Below, piece by piece: positions 27,547 to 37,858 of a DNA stretch of 53,510 nt (position 1 is the first letter of the stretch; the number at the start of each line of letters is the position of its first letter). The notes beneath the pieces are model-generated. The model had not been told where the DNA came from, did not search any database, and worked only from the letters and a program-made list of their open reading frames with translations. Where the stretch lies: contig QCMN01000007.1 in the NCBI GenBank assembly GCA_003213715.1, positions 1-53,510 of the forward strand. The letters are read 5' to 3'. Both the position numbers and the translations under genes were made by a program. Source of the DNA: Pelagibacteraceae bacterium AG-422-B15 (GTDB lineage Bacteria; Pseudomonadota; Alphaproteobacteria; Pelagibacterales; AG-422-B15).

Positions 27547-28874
27547 CTTCTTGTGCCTCTTAGGCGAGATTTTTTAATTAGAGCTTCATATTGATATGCA
27601 AACAAATGACTTTGAATTTGTCCAACAGTATCCATGCCTACAACCACAACAATGAGTAGTGATGTGCCTCCCAAATAAAATGGGATTGAGTATTGTGCAA
27701 TTAAAATTTCCGGGAGTATGCATACAAATGCTAAATATAATGCCCCAATGGTTGTTATTCTGGATAAGACAAAATCAATATACTCAGCAGTTTTTTCACC
27801 CGGCCTAATTCCTGGAATAAAGCCACCTTGTCTTTTTAAATTATCGGCTGTTTCAACTGGATTAAATACAATTGAAGTATAAAAGAATGCAAAAAATATA
27901 ATAGCCGCAGCATACATAAGCATGTATGCAGGTTGGCCCCTACCAAGTAATGCTGCAATATCATTTAACAATCCTGGCTCTGCAGATACATTAAAATTTG
28001 CAATTGTAATTGGTAGTAACAGAATAGATGAAGCAAATATTGCTGGTATTACTCCTGCAGTATTGAGTTTAAGAGGTAAATGTGTGCTATCTCCAGCAAA
28101 CATCTTATTACCCATCTGTCTTTTTGGATACTGGACTATTAATCTTCTCTGAGCTCTCTCCATAAAAACAATAAAGATAACTACAGCTACAATCATCGCT
28201 AGAAGTAACACAAGCGTAAGAGTTGAGATTGTTCCCTGACGACCCAATGTAAGTGTATTTATTAAGGCACTAGGTATCTCAGCTACAATACCAGAAAAAA
28301 TAATGAGCGATATTCCATTTCCTATGCCTCTACTGGTTATTTGTTCTCCTAGCCACATTAAGAAGACAGTTCCACCAGTTAATGTAATTGTTGTTGAAAG
28401 TCGAAAAAATAATCCAGGGTCTGTAACAACTTTTCCTGCTGACTCTAACCCAACAGAAATCCCATATCCTTGTAATAAAGCAAGTAAGACAGTTCCGTAT
28501 CTTGTATATTGAGTAATTTTTCTTCTACCAGGCTCACCCTCTTTCTTCAAACTTGCCAGATGCGGAGAGACACTTGTCATAAGCTGCATAATAATTGATG
28601 AAGATATATATGGCATGATACCTAATGCAAAAATAGCCATTCGACTAATTGCGCCACCTGCGAAAACATCAAACATTCCAAGAATTCCGCTTTGATTAGT
28701 TTCAACAAGAAGTTTTAATTGCTCAATGTCTATTCCAGGTAAAGGTATATATGTGCCAAATCTATAAATTATTAAAGCACCTAAAGTGAACCAAATTCTT
28801 TTCTTTAATTCAGTTGCCTTAGAAAAGACACTAAAGTTGAAATTTGATGCTAATTTTTCAGCTGCTGAAGCCAT
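27543..28874 (-). CDS. secY: Protein translocase subunit SecY
   Basis: SecY is the pore of the SecYEG channel in the inner membrane. The 443-residue protein has about ten membrane segments. Conserved features are ELKKRIWFTLGALIIYRFGTY, the FAGGAISRMAIFALGIMPYISSSI region (TM2), LTSVSPHLASLKKEGEPGRR, the cytoplasmic loop QMGNKMFAGDSTHLPLK and GFIPGIRPGEKTAEYI. It lies 4 bp after rplO in the spc block and overlaps adk. Its partner secE is at 51845-52033. Confidence 0.97.
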   Translation of the reverse strand: MASAAEKLASNFNFSVFSKATELKKRIWFTLGALIIYRFGTYIPLPGIDIEQLKLLVETNQSGILGMFDVFAGGAISRMAIFALGIMPYISSSIIMQLMTSVSPHLASLKKEGEPGRRKITQYTRYGTVLLALLQGYGISVGLESAGKVVTDPGLFFRLSTTITLTGGTVFLMWLGEQITSRGIGNGISLIIFSGIVAEIPSALINTLTLGRQGTISTLTLVLLLAMIVAVVIFIVFMERAQRRLIVQYPKRQMGNKMFAGDSTHLPLKLNTAGVIPAIFASSILLLPITIANFNVSAEPGLLNDIAALLGRGQPAYMLMYAAAIIFFAFFYTSIVFNPVETADNLKRQGGFIPGIRPGEKTAEYIDFVLSRITTIGALYLAFVCILPEILIAQYSIPFYLGGTSLLIVVVVGMDTVGQIQSHLFAYQYEALIKKSRLRGTRR

Positions 28875-28878
28875 TTCG

Positions 28879-29343
28879 CTAAATTGCTTTACTTATTTTT
28901 AATTCAACACCAAGTTTTTGAAGTTTTTCTTCTGCAGACTTAGTTACTTTACTACACTCAATTATATTTTTTGATTTTAATTCACCTGTACCGAGAATTT
29001 TTAGGAGTTTTTTATCTTTATTTTTCAAAATACGTAGCTTTTTTAAGAGTGCAATATTTATAATCTCTGACTCGTTGATAGAATTTTTATCGATCAATTT
29101 CTGCAGTGTAGAGAGGTTTAATTCAAAATATTGTTTCTTTGTAAAATTTGAAAATCCAAATTTAGGTAATCTTCTATGTAAAGGCATCTGTCCACCTTCG
29201 AAACCATTAATAGCAACACCCGAACGAGCTTTTTGTCCTTTGTGACCACTCCCAGAGGTTTTACCTTTACCTGAGCCTATGCCTCTTCCGATTCTCTTCT
29301 TTGATTTAAAGCTCTTGTTTTTATCAATTTGATTTAATTTCAT
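28879..29343 (-). CDS. rplO: 50S ribosomal protein uL15
   Basis: uL15 stabilises 23S rRNA around the central 50S core. The 154-residue protein has the glycine-rich basic N terminus (RIGRGIGSGKGKTSGSGHKG, about 17-36), GFEGGQMPLHRRLPKFGF and a compact C-terminal domain ending in EEKLQKLGVELKI. It abuts rpmD with no spacer and is followed by secY, the conserved spc order. Confidence 0.96.
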   Translation of the reverse strand: MKLNQIDKNKSFKSKKRIGRGIGSGKGKTSGSGHKGQKARSGVAINGFEGGQMPLHRRLPKFGFSNFTKKQYFELNLSTLQKLIDKNSINESEIINIALLKKLRILKNKDKKLLKILGTGELKSKNIIECSKVTKSAEEKLQKLGVELKISKAI

Positions 29344-29526
29344 TTAATTATTTTCCGAAATTACTAAATGTTTAATTTTTTTAATCATGCCTAATGTTTC
29401 AGGCGTCGCTTCTCTTATGACACTGCTGTTAATTTTTTTTAGCCCTAGTCCTTTTACCGTCGCTATTTGTCCTTTTTGAGAACCAATCGTACTTTTTTTT
29501 AATGTAATTTTTAATTTTTGAGTCAT
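29344..29526 (-). CDS. rpmD: 50S ribosomal protein uL30
   Basis: The 60-residue protein matches uL30: [20 protein letters not shown], then [20 protein letters not shown] and [10 protein letters not shown]. Its start overlaps the rpsE stop as ATGA, so coupling is likely. Position between rpsE and rplO is canonical. Confidence 0.95.
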   Translation of the reverse strand: MTQKLKITLKKSTIGSQKGQIATVKGLGLKKINSSVIREATPETLGMIKKIKHLVISENN

Positions 29527-30053
29527 GTCGTTTCTCTTGCAGAAGTAATGTTGCCGACTTTTTTAGATCTCCTTGCTGCAATTATCTTGGGCGATTTTTG
29601 CTGTTTCAGTCCATCTACTGCTGCTCTGATAATATTATAAGGATTTGAGCTACCAACTGACTTTGCAACAATGTCTTGTATGCCTAATAATTCAAATACT
29701 GCCCTAACTGATCCTCCAGCAATAATACCTGTACCTGAGGGTGCAGATCTCATTACAACCCGTGATGAACCATGTATTCCAATTATATCATGATGTAAAG
29801 TTCTACCCTCTCTAAGCGGTATTCTGACCAAACTTTTTTTAGCTGAGTCTGTTGCTTTTTTTATGGCCTCTGGAACCTCTTTTGCTTTTCCATGACCAAA
29901 ACCAACTTTACCGGACTCATCACCAGCAACAACTAATGCTGCAAATCCAAATCGCCTTCCTCCTTTAACAACTTTTGTAACACGGTTAATTGCTACTAGT
30001 TTGTCTTTAATATCAATACCATTTTGATCTTTGTTCTTGTTTTCTTTAACCAT
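29523..30053 (-). CDS. rpsE: 30S ribosomal protein uS5
   Basis: uS5 shapes the mRNA entry channel and affects decoding accuracy. The 176-residue protein has [40 protein letters not shown], the S5 C-terminal domain motif [20 protein letters not shown] and [16 protein letters not shown]. Eight bp separate it from rplR and it overlaps rpmD. Confidence 0.97.
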   Translation of the reverse strand: MVKENKNKDQNGIDIKDKLVAINRVTKVVKGGRRFGFAALVVAGDESGKVGFGHGKAKEVPEAIKKATDSAKKSLVRIPLREGRTLHHDIIGIHGSSRVVMRSAPSGTGIIAGGSVRAVFELLGIQDIVAKSVGSSNPYNIIRAAVDGLKQQKSPKIIAARRSKKVGNITSARETT

Positions 30054-30061
30054 AATGTTTC

Positions 30062-30409
30062 CTATAAATTTATACCCCCAGATCTTACTTCATCAGTAAT
30101 AGTTTTTACTATTCCATGATACAAATTTGAACCACGATCCAAGTAAACATCTTTAACACCCTTTTCAGCTGCTGACTTAGCAAGTTCACTTCCTAATATT
30201 TTTGCATTTGCAACATTACATGAATTTTTATTTTTTTCTGATTTTAAAGTTGAGGCACTGCAAACAGTAATACCTTTATTATCGTCAACGATTTGAGCAT
30301 ACAAGTGCTGTGAGGACTTATAAAGAGTAAGTCTCATGCGAGATTTATTATTTTTCTTTAGCTTAAACCTGACCCTACTTGATCTTTTTTGTTTTTTTGG
30401 AGATAACAT
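30062..30409 (-). CDS. rplR: 50S ribosomal protein uL18
   Basis: uL18 binds 5S rRNA with uL5. The 115-residue protein has the basic N terminus ([20 protein letters not shown]), [35 protein letters not shown] and the C-terminal [19 protein letters not shown]. Its start shares one base with the rplF stop (TAATG). Confidence 0.96.
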   Translation of the reverse strand: MLSPKKQKRSSRVRFKLKKNNKSRMRLTLYKSSQHLYAQIVDDNKGITVCSASTLKSEKNKNSCNVANAKILGSELAKSAAEKGVKDVYLDRGSNLYHGIVKTITDEVRSGGINL

Positions 30410-30942
30410 TATTTCTTTTTACCTTCTTTTCTATTTATATATTCATCGGCATACTTTATTCCCTTGCCTTTATAAGGTTCAGGCCCCCTAAAATTTCTAA
30501 TTTCAGCAGCAGTTTGTCCAACAAGTTGCTTGTCAGGACCCTTAATCTCAATATTATTTTGCTTATCTACTGTGACTGTAATATTTTCTGGAATATCGTA
30601 GTTTATTGGATGACTATACCCAAGCAATAATTCAAGAGTTTTACCTTTTAAGGCTGCACGATATCCAACGCCATTCATTTCTAATTTTTTTGTAAAACCC
30701 TCGCTTACACCAATAATTAAATTATTAACTAAATTTCTCTGTAAACCCCAGAAAGAAACTAGAGTTTTGTCATCAGATTTGGGTTTCATTGTAATTTTGT
30801 GACCCTCAATTATTACTTCGATTTGAGAATTTAACTTAGACTCAAGTTTGCCTAATGGTCCCTCAGCTGAAATTAATCCATCTTGAAGATTAATTTTTAC
30901 GCTTTCTGGTATATTTATTTCTTTTGATCCAACTCTAGACAT
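30409..30942 (-). CDS. rplF: 50S ribosomal protein uL6
   Basis: uL6 lies near the GTPase-associated region. The 177-residue protein starts MSRVGSKEINIPESVKI and has two repeated domains, with LLLGYSHPINYDIPENI and the C-terminal signature RNFRGPEPYKGKGIKYADE. It is placed between rpsH and rplR as in the canonical spc operon. Confidence 0.97.
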   Translation of the reverse strand: MSRVGSKEINIPESVKINLQDGLISAEGPLGKLESKLNSQIEVIIEGHKITMKPKSDDKTLVSFWGLQRNLVNNLIIGVSEGFTKKLEMNGVGYRAALKGKTLELLLGYSHPINYDIPENITVTVDKQNNIEIKGPDKQLVGQTAAEIRNFRGPEPYKGKGIKYADEYINRKEGKKK

Positions 30943-30944
30943 AA

Positions 30945-31343
30945 TTAAAATACTCTACAAATGATTTCCCCGCCTACTTTTTGATCTCTTGCGTCTGCAT
31001 CCGTCATCACACCTTTCGAAGTTGAAATAATTGAAATTCCAAGGCCATTATGTACATACGGTATCCTTCCAGCGCCAGAATAAACACGCCTACCTGGTTT
31101 TGAAATTCTTGTGATCTCTGAAATTACAGGACCTTTTTCATCATATTTCAGTTCAATATCGAGCTCTTCCCTGCCAGATGAGTGTTTTGTTCGAGCATAT
31201 CCTCTTATGTAACCTTCTTTTTTAAGTACCTCTAAAATATTTTCCCTTAACTTTGATACAGGAGAACTAACAATCGGTTTATACCTCATTTGTGCATTTC
31301 TAATTCTACTAAATAAATCTGACAACGGATCTTGTAATGACAT
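30945..31343 (-). CDS. rpsH: 30S ribosomal protein uS8
   Basis: uS8 binds the central domain of 16S rRNA; in gammaproteobacteria it also represses spc mRNA, but no such leader structure was identified here. The 132-residue protein begins [18 protein letters not shown] and has [40 protein letters not shown] and a C-terminal GGEIICRVF. Confidence 0.97.
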   Translation of the reverse strand: MSLQDPLSDLFSRIRNAQMRYKPIVSSPVSKLRENILEVLKKEGYIRGYARTKHSSGREELDIELKYDEKGPVISEITRISKPGRRVYSGAGRIPYVHNGLGISIISTSKGVMTDADARDQKVGGEIICRVF

Positions 31344-31355
31344 ATTTCTACCTTT

Positions 31356-31661
31356 CTACCAGCTTGATTTATTCATTCCAGGGATTTGACCTTTAGATGC
31401 AAGATCCCTCAAGGCAATTCTAGATAATCTCACTCGTTTATGGTAACCCCTTGGACGGCCTGTTAATTCACATCTATTTCGAACTCTTGTTCTCGCACCA
31501 TTCCTTCTTAGTTTGGAAAGTTTTAGTTGAGCTTGGAACCTATCATCAATAGAGGTTTTTTTATCCATAATAAGAGATTTTAGTTTACTTCTCTTATGCA
31601 GGTCTTTTTCAGACAGCTTTATTCTTCTTTTATTTTTTTCTATCGAACTTTTTTTAGCCAT
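31356..31661 (-). CDS. rpsN: 30S ribosomal protein uS14 (long, zinc-free form)
   Basis: The 101-residue protein is the long form of uS14, with a single Cys in [20 protein letters not shown] in place of the paired CxxC zinc ligands of the 61-residue form. It also has [20 protein letters not shown] and the C-terminal [17 protein letters not shown]. It lies between rplE and rpsH. Confidence 0.97.
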   Translation of the reverse strand: MAKKSSIEKNKRRIKLSEKDLHKRSKLKSLIMDKKTSIDDRFQAQLKLSKLRRNGARTRVRNRCELTGRPRGYHKRVRLSRIALRDLASKGQIPGMNKSSW

Positions 31662-31669
31662 ATCCTTAC

Positions 31670-32221
31670 CTAATCATTAATTGGAAAATTTAGAGATTTT
31701 AATAACAACAATGCCTGCTCATCATTTGAAGCTGTAGTATTTATTGTAATATCTAACCCACGCACCTTATCAAGTTTATCCACGTTAATTTCAGGAAAAA
31801 CTGTGCATTCCTTAATTCCGAAAGAGTAATTACCCCTTCCATCGAAACAATTTTTTTTCAATCCTCTAAAGTCTCTAATACGCGGAAGGGCAATAGTAAC
31901 GAGTCTATCAATGAACTCGTACATCCTGTTACCTCTTAAAGTAACCTTTACTCCTAAAGGCATACCAGTTCTGATTTTAAAAGTAGCGATTGATTTTCTT
32001 GCTTTTGTCACTAATGGTTGTTGACCTGCTATCGAAGCTAATTGATCTGAAGCTAGTTGAATTACTTTAGAGTCATTTACTGCCTCTCCGAGGCCCATGT
32101 TTAATGAAACTTTTACCAACTTAGGCAGTGCAAGATCATTCTTTATGGAAAGATCATTCTTTAGCTTTGGCACTATCGTATTTACATACATTTCTTTTAA
32201 ACGTGGAGTATAATTATCCAT
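31670..32221 (-). CDS. rplE: 50S ribosomal protein uL5
   Basis: uL5 binds 5S rRNA and contacts P-site tRNA. The 183-residue protein starts with [17 protein letters not shown] and has [42 protein letters not shown] and the C-terminal [20 protein letters not shown]. It overlaps rplX by 8 bp. Confidence 0.97.
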   Translation of the reverse strand: MDNYTPRLKEMYVNTIVPKLKNDLSIKNDLALPKLVKVSLNMGLGEAVNDSKVIQLASDQLASIAGQQPLVTKARKSIATFKIRTGMPLGVKVTLRGNRMYEFIDRLVTIALPRIRDFRGLKKNCFDGRGNYSFGIKECTVFPEINVDKLDKVRGLDITINTTASNDEQALLLLKSLNFPIND

Positions 32222-32525
32222 CGATTTGATCTCCCGTTTTAATGTTAATTCTCACTTTTTTATTGTCTTTTAAGTATTTATAACCAACTCTAACACCTTT
32301 GTTGGTCTTTTTATCAACCGGCATTAAATTAGAGAGCATAATTGGCATCTCCTTATTCAAAACTCCACCTTCGTTTTTCTGATCTTGCTTTTGATGTTTC
32401 TTTGAAATGTTCACGCCTTTAACAATTGCTTTCATGCCTAATATTTTCATCACTTCACCAACTTTTCCCTTATCCTTGCCTGTGTTAACAGTAACTTGAT
32501 CACCTTTTTTTAATCTCATGCTCAT
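32214..32525 (-). CDS. rplX: 50S ribosomal protein uL24
   Basis: uL24 starts early 50S assembly. The 103-residue protein has the KOW motif KKGDQVTVNTGKDKGKVGEV near 6-25, VKGVNISKKHQKQ and a C-terminal KTNKGVRVGYKYL. Its start overlaps the rplN stop by one base and its end overlaps rplE. Confidence 0.96.
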   Translation of the reverse strand: MSMRLKKGDQVTVNTGKDKGKVGEVMKILGMKAIVKGVNISKKHQKQDQKNEGGVLNKEMPIMLSNLMPVDKKTNKGVRVGYKYLKDNKKVRINIKTGDQIDG

Positions 32526-32893
32526 TATAAGACCTCCGGTGCTAGTGAAATGATTTTCATTTGTTTTTTTGATCGTAGCTCTCTACAAACAGGGCCAAAG
32601 ATTCTTGTCCCTACCGGTTCACCCTGATTATTAATTAATACAGCGGCGTTTGTATCAAACTTAATTGTACTTCCATCAACTCTTTTCAACTCTTTTCTAG
32701 TTCTTACGATTACAGCTTTATGGACAGTTCCTTTTTTAACCTTCCCTTTTGGTATTGCGTCTTTGACAGTTACTACGATAATATCTCCTACAGATGCAAA
32801 ACGACGCTTTGATCCACCAAGAACTTTAACACATAAAACCTCTTTGGCTCCTGAGTTATCCGCAACATTTAATCGAGATTCAACTTGTATCAT
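32525..32893 (-). CDS. rplN: 50S ribosomal protein uL14
   Basis: uL14 forms an intersubunit bridge. The 122-residue protein is highly conserved: [49 protein letters not shown] and a C-terminal [13 protein letters not shown]. It abuts rpsQ with no intergenic base. Confidence 0.98.
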   Translation of the reverse strand: MIQVESRLNVADNSGAKEVLCVKVLGGSKRRFASVGDIIVVTVKDAIPKGKVKKGTVHKAVIVRTRKELKRVDGSTIKFDTNAAVLINNQGEPVGTRIFGPVCRELRSKKQMKIISLAPEVL

Positions 32894-33121
32894 TTAACTA
32901 ATTGCAACCCATCTTTTTAGTTTAGAAATTGGCTTAGACTCCATAATTCTTACTTTATCTCCTGCATTAAATTGATTATCGGGATCATGTGCGCTGTATT
33001 TTTTTGATCTTCTAATCACTTTTTTTAACACTGGGTGTTTAAACTTTCTTTCAACTAAAACTGTTATTGTTTTATCTTGTTTGTTACTAATAACAGTTCC
33101 TTGTAATATCTTTTTTGGCAT
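32894..33121 (-). CDS. rpsQ: 30S ribosomal protein uS17
   Basis: uS17 is an OB-fold primary binder of 16S rRNA. The 75-residue protein shows [40 protein letters not shown] and a C-terminal [18 protein letters not shown]. It lies one bp after rpmC. Confidence 0.97.
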   Translation of the reverse strand: MPKKILQGTVISNKQDKTITVLVERKFKHPVLKKVIRRSKKYSAHDPDNQFNAGDKVRIMESKPISKLKRWVAIS

Positions 33122-33122
33122 G

Positions 33123-33314
33123 TTAGTTAACCGTTTTTTCCTTCATTATTGTTTTTATTCTTGCTATTAGTTTTCTTACCTTAAAAATTCGAGACGTATT
33201 CTCTAGCTGGCCTGAGGACTTTTGAAATCTCAAGTTAAAGGACTCCTTGTATAAATTTTGCAACTCAGTCTTCAGTTGATCTGCTGTTTTTTTTCTTATT
33301 TCTTCTGCTTTCAT
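33123..33314 (-). CDS. rpmC: 50S ribosomal protein uL29
   Basis: The 63-residue helical protein sits at the exit tunnel near the trigger factor and SRP docking site. It shows [37 protein letters not shown] and the terminal [14 protein letters not shown]. It lies between rplP and rpsQ as expected. Confidence 0.96.
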   Translation of the reverse strand: MKAEEIRKKTADQLKTELQNLYKESFNLRFQKSSGQLENTSRIFKVRKLIARIKTIMKEKTVN

Positions 33315-33321
33315 AAATTCT

Positions 33322-33735
33322 CTATTTAATTAACTGTTCCACTACCTTAGTTTTAATAGGCAGTTTAGATGAAGCGCGTCCAAAAGCCTCTGTTGCAATT
33401 GCTTGTGAAACGCCATCAACTTCAAATAAAATTTTTCCTGGTTTAACCCTGCATGCCCAATACTCTGGTGATCCTTTACCTTTACCCATTCTTACTTCTG
33501 TAGGTTTTTTTGAAACTGGAACATCAGGAAATATTCTAACCCATACTCTTCCAGCTCTTTTCATGAATCTTGTCATTGCAACACGGGCAGCCTCAATTTG
33601 ACGAGCTGTGACTCTTTCAGCTTCTAAAGCCTTCAAACCATATGTCCCATAATTAAGCGTTGTTGCTGACGTTGCAACTCCCTTAATTCTACCCTTATGA
33701 GCTTTTCTATATTTTGTTTTCTTTGGCTGTAACAT
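33322..33735 (-). CDS. rplP: 50S ribosomal protein uL16
   Basis: uL16 stabilises A-site tRNA. The 137-residue protein starts [19 protein letters not shown] and has [56 protein letters not shown] and a C-terminal [16 protein letters not shown]. Order rpsC-rplP-rpmC is canonical. Confidence 0.97.
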   Translation of the reverse strand: MLQPKKTKYRKAHKGRIKGVATSATTLNYGTYGLKALEAERVTARQIEAARVAMTRFMKRAGRVWVRIFPDVPVSKKPTEVRMGKGKGSPEYWACRVKPGKILFEVDGVSQAIATEAFGRASSKLPIKTKVVEQLIK

Positions 33736-33737
33736 AT

Positions 33738-34409
33738 CTATCCTAATTTATTTGGGTTGTTATCTAATTCATGAGGTGCATTATCATCTATATCGCCTTT
33801 ATATATCCAAACTTTTATTCCGCATGAACCATATGTGGTTTGTGCTGTTGCGACAGCGTAATCTACATTTGCTCTGAAAGTATGCAGAGGCACTCTACCT
33901 TCCCTATACCACTCAGTTCTTGCGATTTCTGTTCCCCCAAGTCTACCTCCACAATTCACTCTAATTCCGTCTGCTCCCAAGCGCATTGCTGACTGAACTG
34001 AACGTTTCATCGCTCTTCGGAAAGAAACGCGTCTTTCTAATTGTTCAGCTATACCATCAGCAATTAATTGTGCTTCTACTTCTGGTTTTCTAATCTCCAC
34101 AAGATTTATAGAAACTTCATCGGAAGTAAATTCAGAGATTTTTTTCTTCAATTTCTCAATATCACTACCTTTTTTTCCAATAATAAGACCTGGACGGGCT
34201 GAATATATTGTAACCTGTGCTTTCTTTGCAGGCCGTTCAATCTGAATTTTTGCTACAGCACAATTTTTAAGTTTTTTCTCAAGATAAGCTCTAATCTTTA
34301 AATCTTCCTGCAAGAACGATCCAAATTCTTTCTTTCCAGCATACCATCTAGATTGCCACTTTTTATTAAGAATTAATCTAAGTCCTATTGGATTTACTTT
34401 TTGACCCAT
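33738..34409 (-). CDS. rpsC: 30S ribosomal protein uS3
   Basis: uS3 lines the mRNA entry tunnel. The 223-residue protein starts [20 protein letters not shown]. It has the KH domain with [20 protein letters not shown] (about 68-87) and the C-terminal domain with [35 protein letters not shown] and [12 protein letters not shown]. It lies 3 bp after rplV. Confidence 0.98.
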   Translation of the reverse strand: MGQKVNPIGLRLILNKKWQSRWYAGKKEFGSFLQEDLKIRAYLEKKLKNCAVAKIQIERPAKKAQVTIYSARPGLIIGKKGSDIEKLKKKISEFTSDEVSINLVEIRKPEVEAQLIADGIAEQLERRVSFRRAMKRSVQSAMRLGADGIRVNCGGRLGGTEIARTEWYREGRVPLHTFRANVDYAVATAQTTYGSCGIKVWIYKGDIDDNAPHELDNNPNKLG

Positions 34410-34412
34410 ATA

Positions 34413-34802
34413 CTATTTTGCCTTCTCTTTCTTTACTTCCTTAACTTGATCTTCAGAAACTTTAATTGTGACGTTAGTCAGAAATTTATTAATTCTCCCA
34501 GGTCTTCCCTTTGCTCTTGCTCTCCATCTTTTCATCACCATACCTTTACCACAATATGCTTCAGTAACTTTTAATATATCAATATCCAACTGATGATTAT
34601 TCTCGGCATTAGCAATTGCACTGTTTAAAACTTTAGAAATATTTTTAGCAACCCCTCTAGATGAAAACTTTAATAAGTTAAGTGCTTCTGATGCCTTTTT
34701 GCCTCTAATCATTTCAAGTACTGCATTAGCTTTTGACGGACTCACTCTCATGTTCCTTTGAATTGCATATGCTTCGTTATCTTTTCTTATAAGTTGTCTC
34801 AT
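34413..34802 (-). CDS. rplV: 50S ribosomal protein uL22
   Basis: uL22 reaches into the peptide exit tunnel. The 129-residue protein has [20 protein letters not shown] near 15-34, [20 protein letters not shown] and the tunnel-loop region [17 protein letters not shown]. An acidic/basic tail ends in lysines. It lies between rpsS and rpsC. Confidence 0.97.
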   Translation of the reverse strand: MRQLIRKDNEAYAIQRNMRVSPSKANAVLEMIRGKKASEALNLLKFSSRGVAKNISKVLNSAIANAENNHQLDIDILKVTEAYCGKGMVMKRWRARAKGRPGRINKFLTNVTIKVSEDQVKEVKKEKAK

Positions 34803-34804
34803 AT

Positions 34805-35077
34805 TTACTTTGTTTTCTTATCACCTGTGTGGCCATTAAAAGTTCTAGTAGGAGAGAACTCTCCAAGTTTATGGCCAACCATGTCTTCAGTTACGTTTAC
34901 AGGTATAAATCTTTTGCCATTGTGAACCGCAAAATTTACACCCACAAATTCGGGTAGTATAGTTGATCTTCTAGACCAAGTCTTAATGACGCTATTGCCA
35001 CCAGAAGCGGAAGCCGCTTTTACTTTTTTTAATAAATGGCTATCAACAAATGGTCCCTTCCAAACAGATCTTGTCAT
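34805..35077 (-). CDS. rpsS: 30S ribosomal protein uS19
   Basis: uS19 pairs with uS13 in the 30S head. The 90-residue protein begins [19 protein letters not shown] and has [40 protein letters not shown] and [15 protein letters not shown]. It abuts rplB directly. Confidence 0.98.
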   Translation of the reverse strand: MTRSVWKGPFVDSHLLKKVKAASASGGNSVIKTWSRRSTILPEFVGVNFAVHNGKRFIPVNVTEDMVGHKLGEFSPTRTFNGHTGDKKTK

Positions 35078-35923
35078 TTATACCTCTATTCTTGCTTTCT
35101 TATCCGTTTTTCTTTTTATAATAAATTTATCAGTTCTTTTATTATTTCTTGTCTTTTTTCCTTTTGTAGGTTTACCCCATGGAGTTACAGGATCTCTTCC
35201 ACCAGAAGTTTTACCTTCACCGCCACCATGTGGATGATCGATAGGATTCATCGCAACTCCTCTGACAGATGGTCTTATACCAAGCCACCTGTTCCTACCG
35301 GCCTTACCAAGCTTTTGGTTTTTTTTATCAATATTTGATAAAACACCTATTGTAGCTCGACATTCTTCTCTAATTTTTCGTTGTTCCCCTGAAGGCAACT
35401 TAATAGCGACATAACCATTAGATTTTCCAACTATTTGGGTTGATGTGCCCGCAGATCTTGCTAATTGTGCCCCGCTTCCTGATTTTAATTCGATGTTATG
35501 TATATCAATGCCTACAGGTATGTCAGACATGGGCATACAATTTCCATTTCTAATTTCTTTTTTTGATCCAGAGATTACTTTATCTCCAACCTTTATATCT
35601 TTTGGGGCCAATATATAGCTTTGAATACCGTCATCATATTTAATCAACGCTATATATGAAGATCTATTTGGATCATATTCTATTCTTTCCACAGTCGCAC
35701 TCACATCTATCTTATTTCTTTTGAAATCAATTATTCTATATTTTGATTTATGCCCTCCACCTTTTCTCCTCATAGTGATTCTGCCTGTATTATTACGTCC
35801 ACCTTTTTTAGAGATACCAGTGGTAAGTGATTTTACTGGTTTACCATTCCATAATCCTTTTTTATCAACTAGAGTAAGTCCTCTGGTTCCGGGCGTATTA
35901 GGTCTGAATTTTTTAAGTGCCAT
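35078..35923 (-). CDS. rplB: 50S ribosomal protein uL2
   Basis: uL2 is needed for subunit association and the peptidyl transferase region. The 281-residue protein has [53 protein letters not shown] followed by the [20 protein letters not shown] stretch, which holds the conserved histidine near the peptidyl transferase centre. Length and order match the S10 operon. Confidence 0.98.
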   Translation of the reverse strand: MALKKFRPNTPGTRGLTLVDKKGLWNGKPVKSLTTGISKKGGRNNTGRITMRRKGGGHKSKYRIIDFKRNKIDVSATVERIEYDPNRSSYIALIKYDDGIQSYILAPKDIKVGDKVISGSKKEIRNGNCMPMSDIPVGIDIHNIELKSGSGAQLARSAGTSTQIVGKSNGYVAIKLPSGEQRKIREECRATIGVLSNIDKKNQKLGKAGRNRWLGIRPSVRGVAMNPIDHPHGGGEGKTSGGRDPVTPWGKPTKGKKTRNNKRTDKFIIKRKTDKKARIEV

Positions 35924-35927
35924 TTAT

Positions 35928-36221
35928 TTATACTCCCGCATTAATATCAATTGTTTGACCATCTTCGAGGGTAACGAATGCCTTCTTGTAATCCGACCTT
36001 TTACCAAGAGAACCCCTAAATGATTTAAGCTTACCCTTAACGATTGAAGTATTTATTTTTTTTACTTTGACTTTAAAAATGTTTTCAATTGCTAATTTAA
36101 TTTCTTTCTTTGAACTGGTTTTCTGAACTTGGAATGTAACTTGATTATACTCTGAACCCATCGAGGACTTCTCTGTAATTATAGGTTTGATTATCGTTTT
36201 AAAATCTTTAATTGTAACCAT
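35928..36221 (-). CDS. rplW: 50S ribosomal protein uL23
   Basis: uL23 docks trigger factor and SRP at the tunnel exit. I chose ATG 36219-36221 (97 aa, MVTIKDFKTIIKPIITEKSS), one bp after the rplD stop, with AGGA about 11 bases upstream. A TTG start at 36242 would overlap rplD and add seven residues. The C-terminal half has KLAIENIFKVKVKKINTSIV and GSLGKRSDYKKAFVTLEDGQ. Confidence 0.95.
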   Translation of the reverse strand: MVTIKDFKTIIKPIITEKSSMGSEYNQVTFQVQKTSSKKEIKLAIENIFKVKVKKINTSIVKGKLKSFRGSLGKRSDYKKAFVTLEDGQTIDINAGV

Positions 36222-36222
36222 C

Positions 36223-36843
36223 TTAATTAATCCTACTCTCAAGTATTTCTAAAGCATTCTTACTCATGATTAATTTTTCAAATCCAAGTAAATCGAGTGC
36301 ATTAAAATTATTTATGCTTGAATACTTTATATTTTTTAAGTTTCTTGAAGCTAATGCAAAATTATTATCAGGTTTATCGCCCTCTAATATGAGCGCAGAG
36401 TGAGCATTTAAATCTGAGAGGCTTTTAACTAGTGTTTTTGTCTTTGGCTCTGCAATTTTAAGTTCTTCAACAATTATTAAATTGTTGTTCTTGAGTTTAT
36501 CAGAAAGAATATGCTTCAAAGCCTCCTGCCTAGTTCGTTTTGGCATCTTTTTTAATGAACGAACTCCTCTTAAGTTATGAGCCATTCCACCACTTCTAAA
36601 TATATTTGCTTTTTTGGAGCCGTGCCTAGCTCCTCCACTTCCCTTTTGTCTTCCTACCTTTTGTGTTGTTCCTTTTACTTCAGACCTGTTTTTAGTCCTG
36701 GCTCTTAGAGGTTTCTGGTTAGACTCATTCCATCTAACTAGAGAGCCAACAACACTTAAATCGGATTTACTATTGAATAATTGATCTTTCAAATTGACCG
36801 ACCCACTCTTTTTTCCATCTATTTTGTGCATGTCAATTTGCAT
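36223..36843 (-). CDS. rplD: 50S ribosomal protein uL4
   Basis: uL4 has a globular domain and a loop reaching the exit tunnel; in some bacteria it represses the S10 operon. The 206-residue protein shows VGSLVRWNESNQKPLRARTK, TTQKVGRQKGSGGARHGSKK and a Rossmann-like C-terminal half ending in LGFEKLIMSKNALEILESR. It follows rplC by 4 bp. Confidence 0.96.
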   Translation of the reverse strand: MQIDMHKIDGKKSGSVNLKDQLFNSKSDLSVVGSLVRWNESNQKPLRARTKNRSEVKGTTQKVGRQKGSGGARHGSKKANIFRSGGMAHNLRGVRSLKKMPKRTRQEALKHILSDKLKNNNLIIVEELKIAEPKTKTLVKSLSDLNAHSALILEGDKPDNNFALASRNLKNIKYSSINNFNALDLLGFEKLIMSKNALEILESRIN

Positions 36844-36847
36844 TTAC

Positions 36848-37537
36848 TTATTTTTCCTTCTTAACTTCTTTTTCTGATTTTACTGGTGTGGCTTCGATTT
36901 CTTTGATGCCATCTTTTTTAATTGAGTCCTCAACAACTAACCAAGTTCCCCTTGAGCCTGGCGTAGCTCCTTTTACACAGATTAGATTTTTTTGGTCATC
37001 AACCTTTACAACCTGTAAGCTTTGAAGAGTTTTGTGAACATCTCCATATTGTCCCGCCATCTTTTTTCCTTTGAAAACTTTACCAGGGTCTTGGCACTGG
37101 CCTGTAGATCCATGACTTCGATGTGAAACTGAAACACCATGAGAGGCTCTCAAGCCTGAGAAATTATGACGTTTCATTACTCCAGCAAATCCTTTGCCCT
37201 TTGTGTAACCAGATACATCAATAAATTGACCTTCCTTGAAATGACTTGCTTTCAATTCATCTCCACTTTTAATCTCTTGGTCTTTACTAATTTCAAACTC
37301 TCTAAGATATTTATAAGCGTCTGATTTTTTCTTATCAAAGAAGCCCTTCTGTGATTTTGATATTTTTTTTAACTTGCAGGCACCAACCAATACCTTGTCT
37401 GAATTTTCATTTTCTGATGTAATTCGATCAATAATTTTACAATTTTCAACATGAAGTACAGTAACAGGAATGTTTGTTCCACTTTGTGTGTACAAATTAC
37501 TCATTCCAATTTTTTTTGCTATAATACCTGATCTCAT
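36848..37537 (-). CDS. rplC: 50S ribosomal protein uL3
   Basis: uL3 is an early-assembly protein near the peptidyl transferase centre. The 229-residue protein has SGIIAKKIGMSNLYTQSGTN, VSGYTKGKGFAGVMKRHNFS, the methylation-site region GSTGQCQDPGKVFKGKKMAG and a C-terminal GATPGSRGTWLVVEDSIKKD. A charged lysine/glutamate tail follows the core. It begins 3 bp after rpsJ. Confidence 0.97.
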   Translation of the reverse strand: MRSGIIAKKIGMSNLYTQSGTNIPVTVLHVENCKIIDRITSENENSDKVLVGACKLKKISKSQKGFFDKKKSDAYKYLREFEISKDQEIKSGDELKASHFKEGQFIDVSGYTKGKGFAGVMKRHNFSGLRASHGVSVSHRSHGSTGQCQDPGKVFKGKKMAGQYGDVHKTLQSLQVVKVDDQKNLICVKGATPGSRGTWLVVEDSIKKDGIKEIEATPVKSEKEVKKEK

Positions 37538-37540
37538 ATC

Positions 37541-37849
37541 TTATAATTTGATTTCTACATCAACTCCTGAAGCTAAATCTAATTTCATTAGTGCATCGAC
37601 TGTTTGTGGCGTTGGGTCGACTATCTCTATTAATCTCTTATGAGTCCTGATCTCGAATTGCTCTCTACTTTTTTTGTTAACATGGGGAGATCGAAGAACT
37701 GTAAACTTCTCATTATTTGTGGGTAATGGTATTGGGCCTTTCACCATTGCTCCGGTTCTTTTAGCTGTATCAACAATTTCTACTGATGATTTATCGAGTA
37801 CACCATGGTCAAAAGCCTTCAATCTTATTTTGATATTTTGATTTTCCAT
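37541..37849 (-). CDS. rpsJ: 30S ribosomal protein uS10 / NusE
   Basis: uS10 is a ribosomal protein that also acts with NusB and NusG in antitermination. The 102-residue protein has [40 protein letters not shown] and [20 protein letters not shown]. An AAGGA site overlapping the fusA stop supports the start, 9 bp after fusA. tuf, which often precedes rpsJ, is absent here. Confidence 0.98.
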   Translation of the reverse strand: MENQNIKIRLKAFDHGVLDKSSVEIVDTAKRTGAMVKGPIPLPTNNEKFTVLRSPHVNKKSREQFEIRTHKRLIEIVDPTPQTVDALMKLDLASGVDVEIKL

Positions 37850-37858
37850 TTTAATTCC

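Noticed and set aside
35036-35338. Plus-strand frame opposite rplB and rpsS
   Set aside because: Low-complexity hydrophobic translation of the antisense strand of uL2; no support as a gene.
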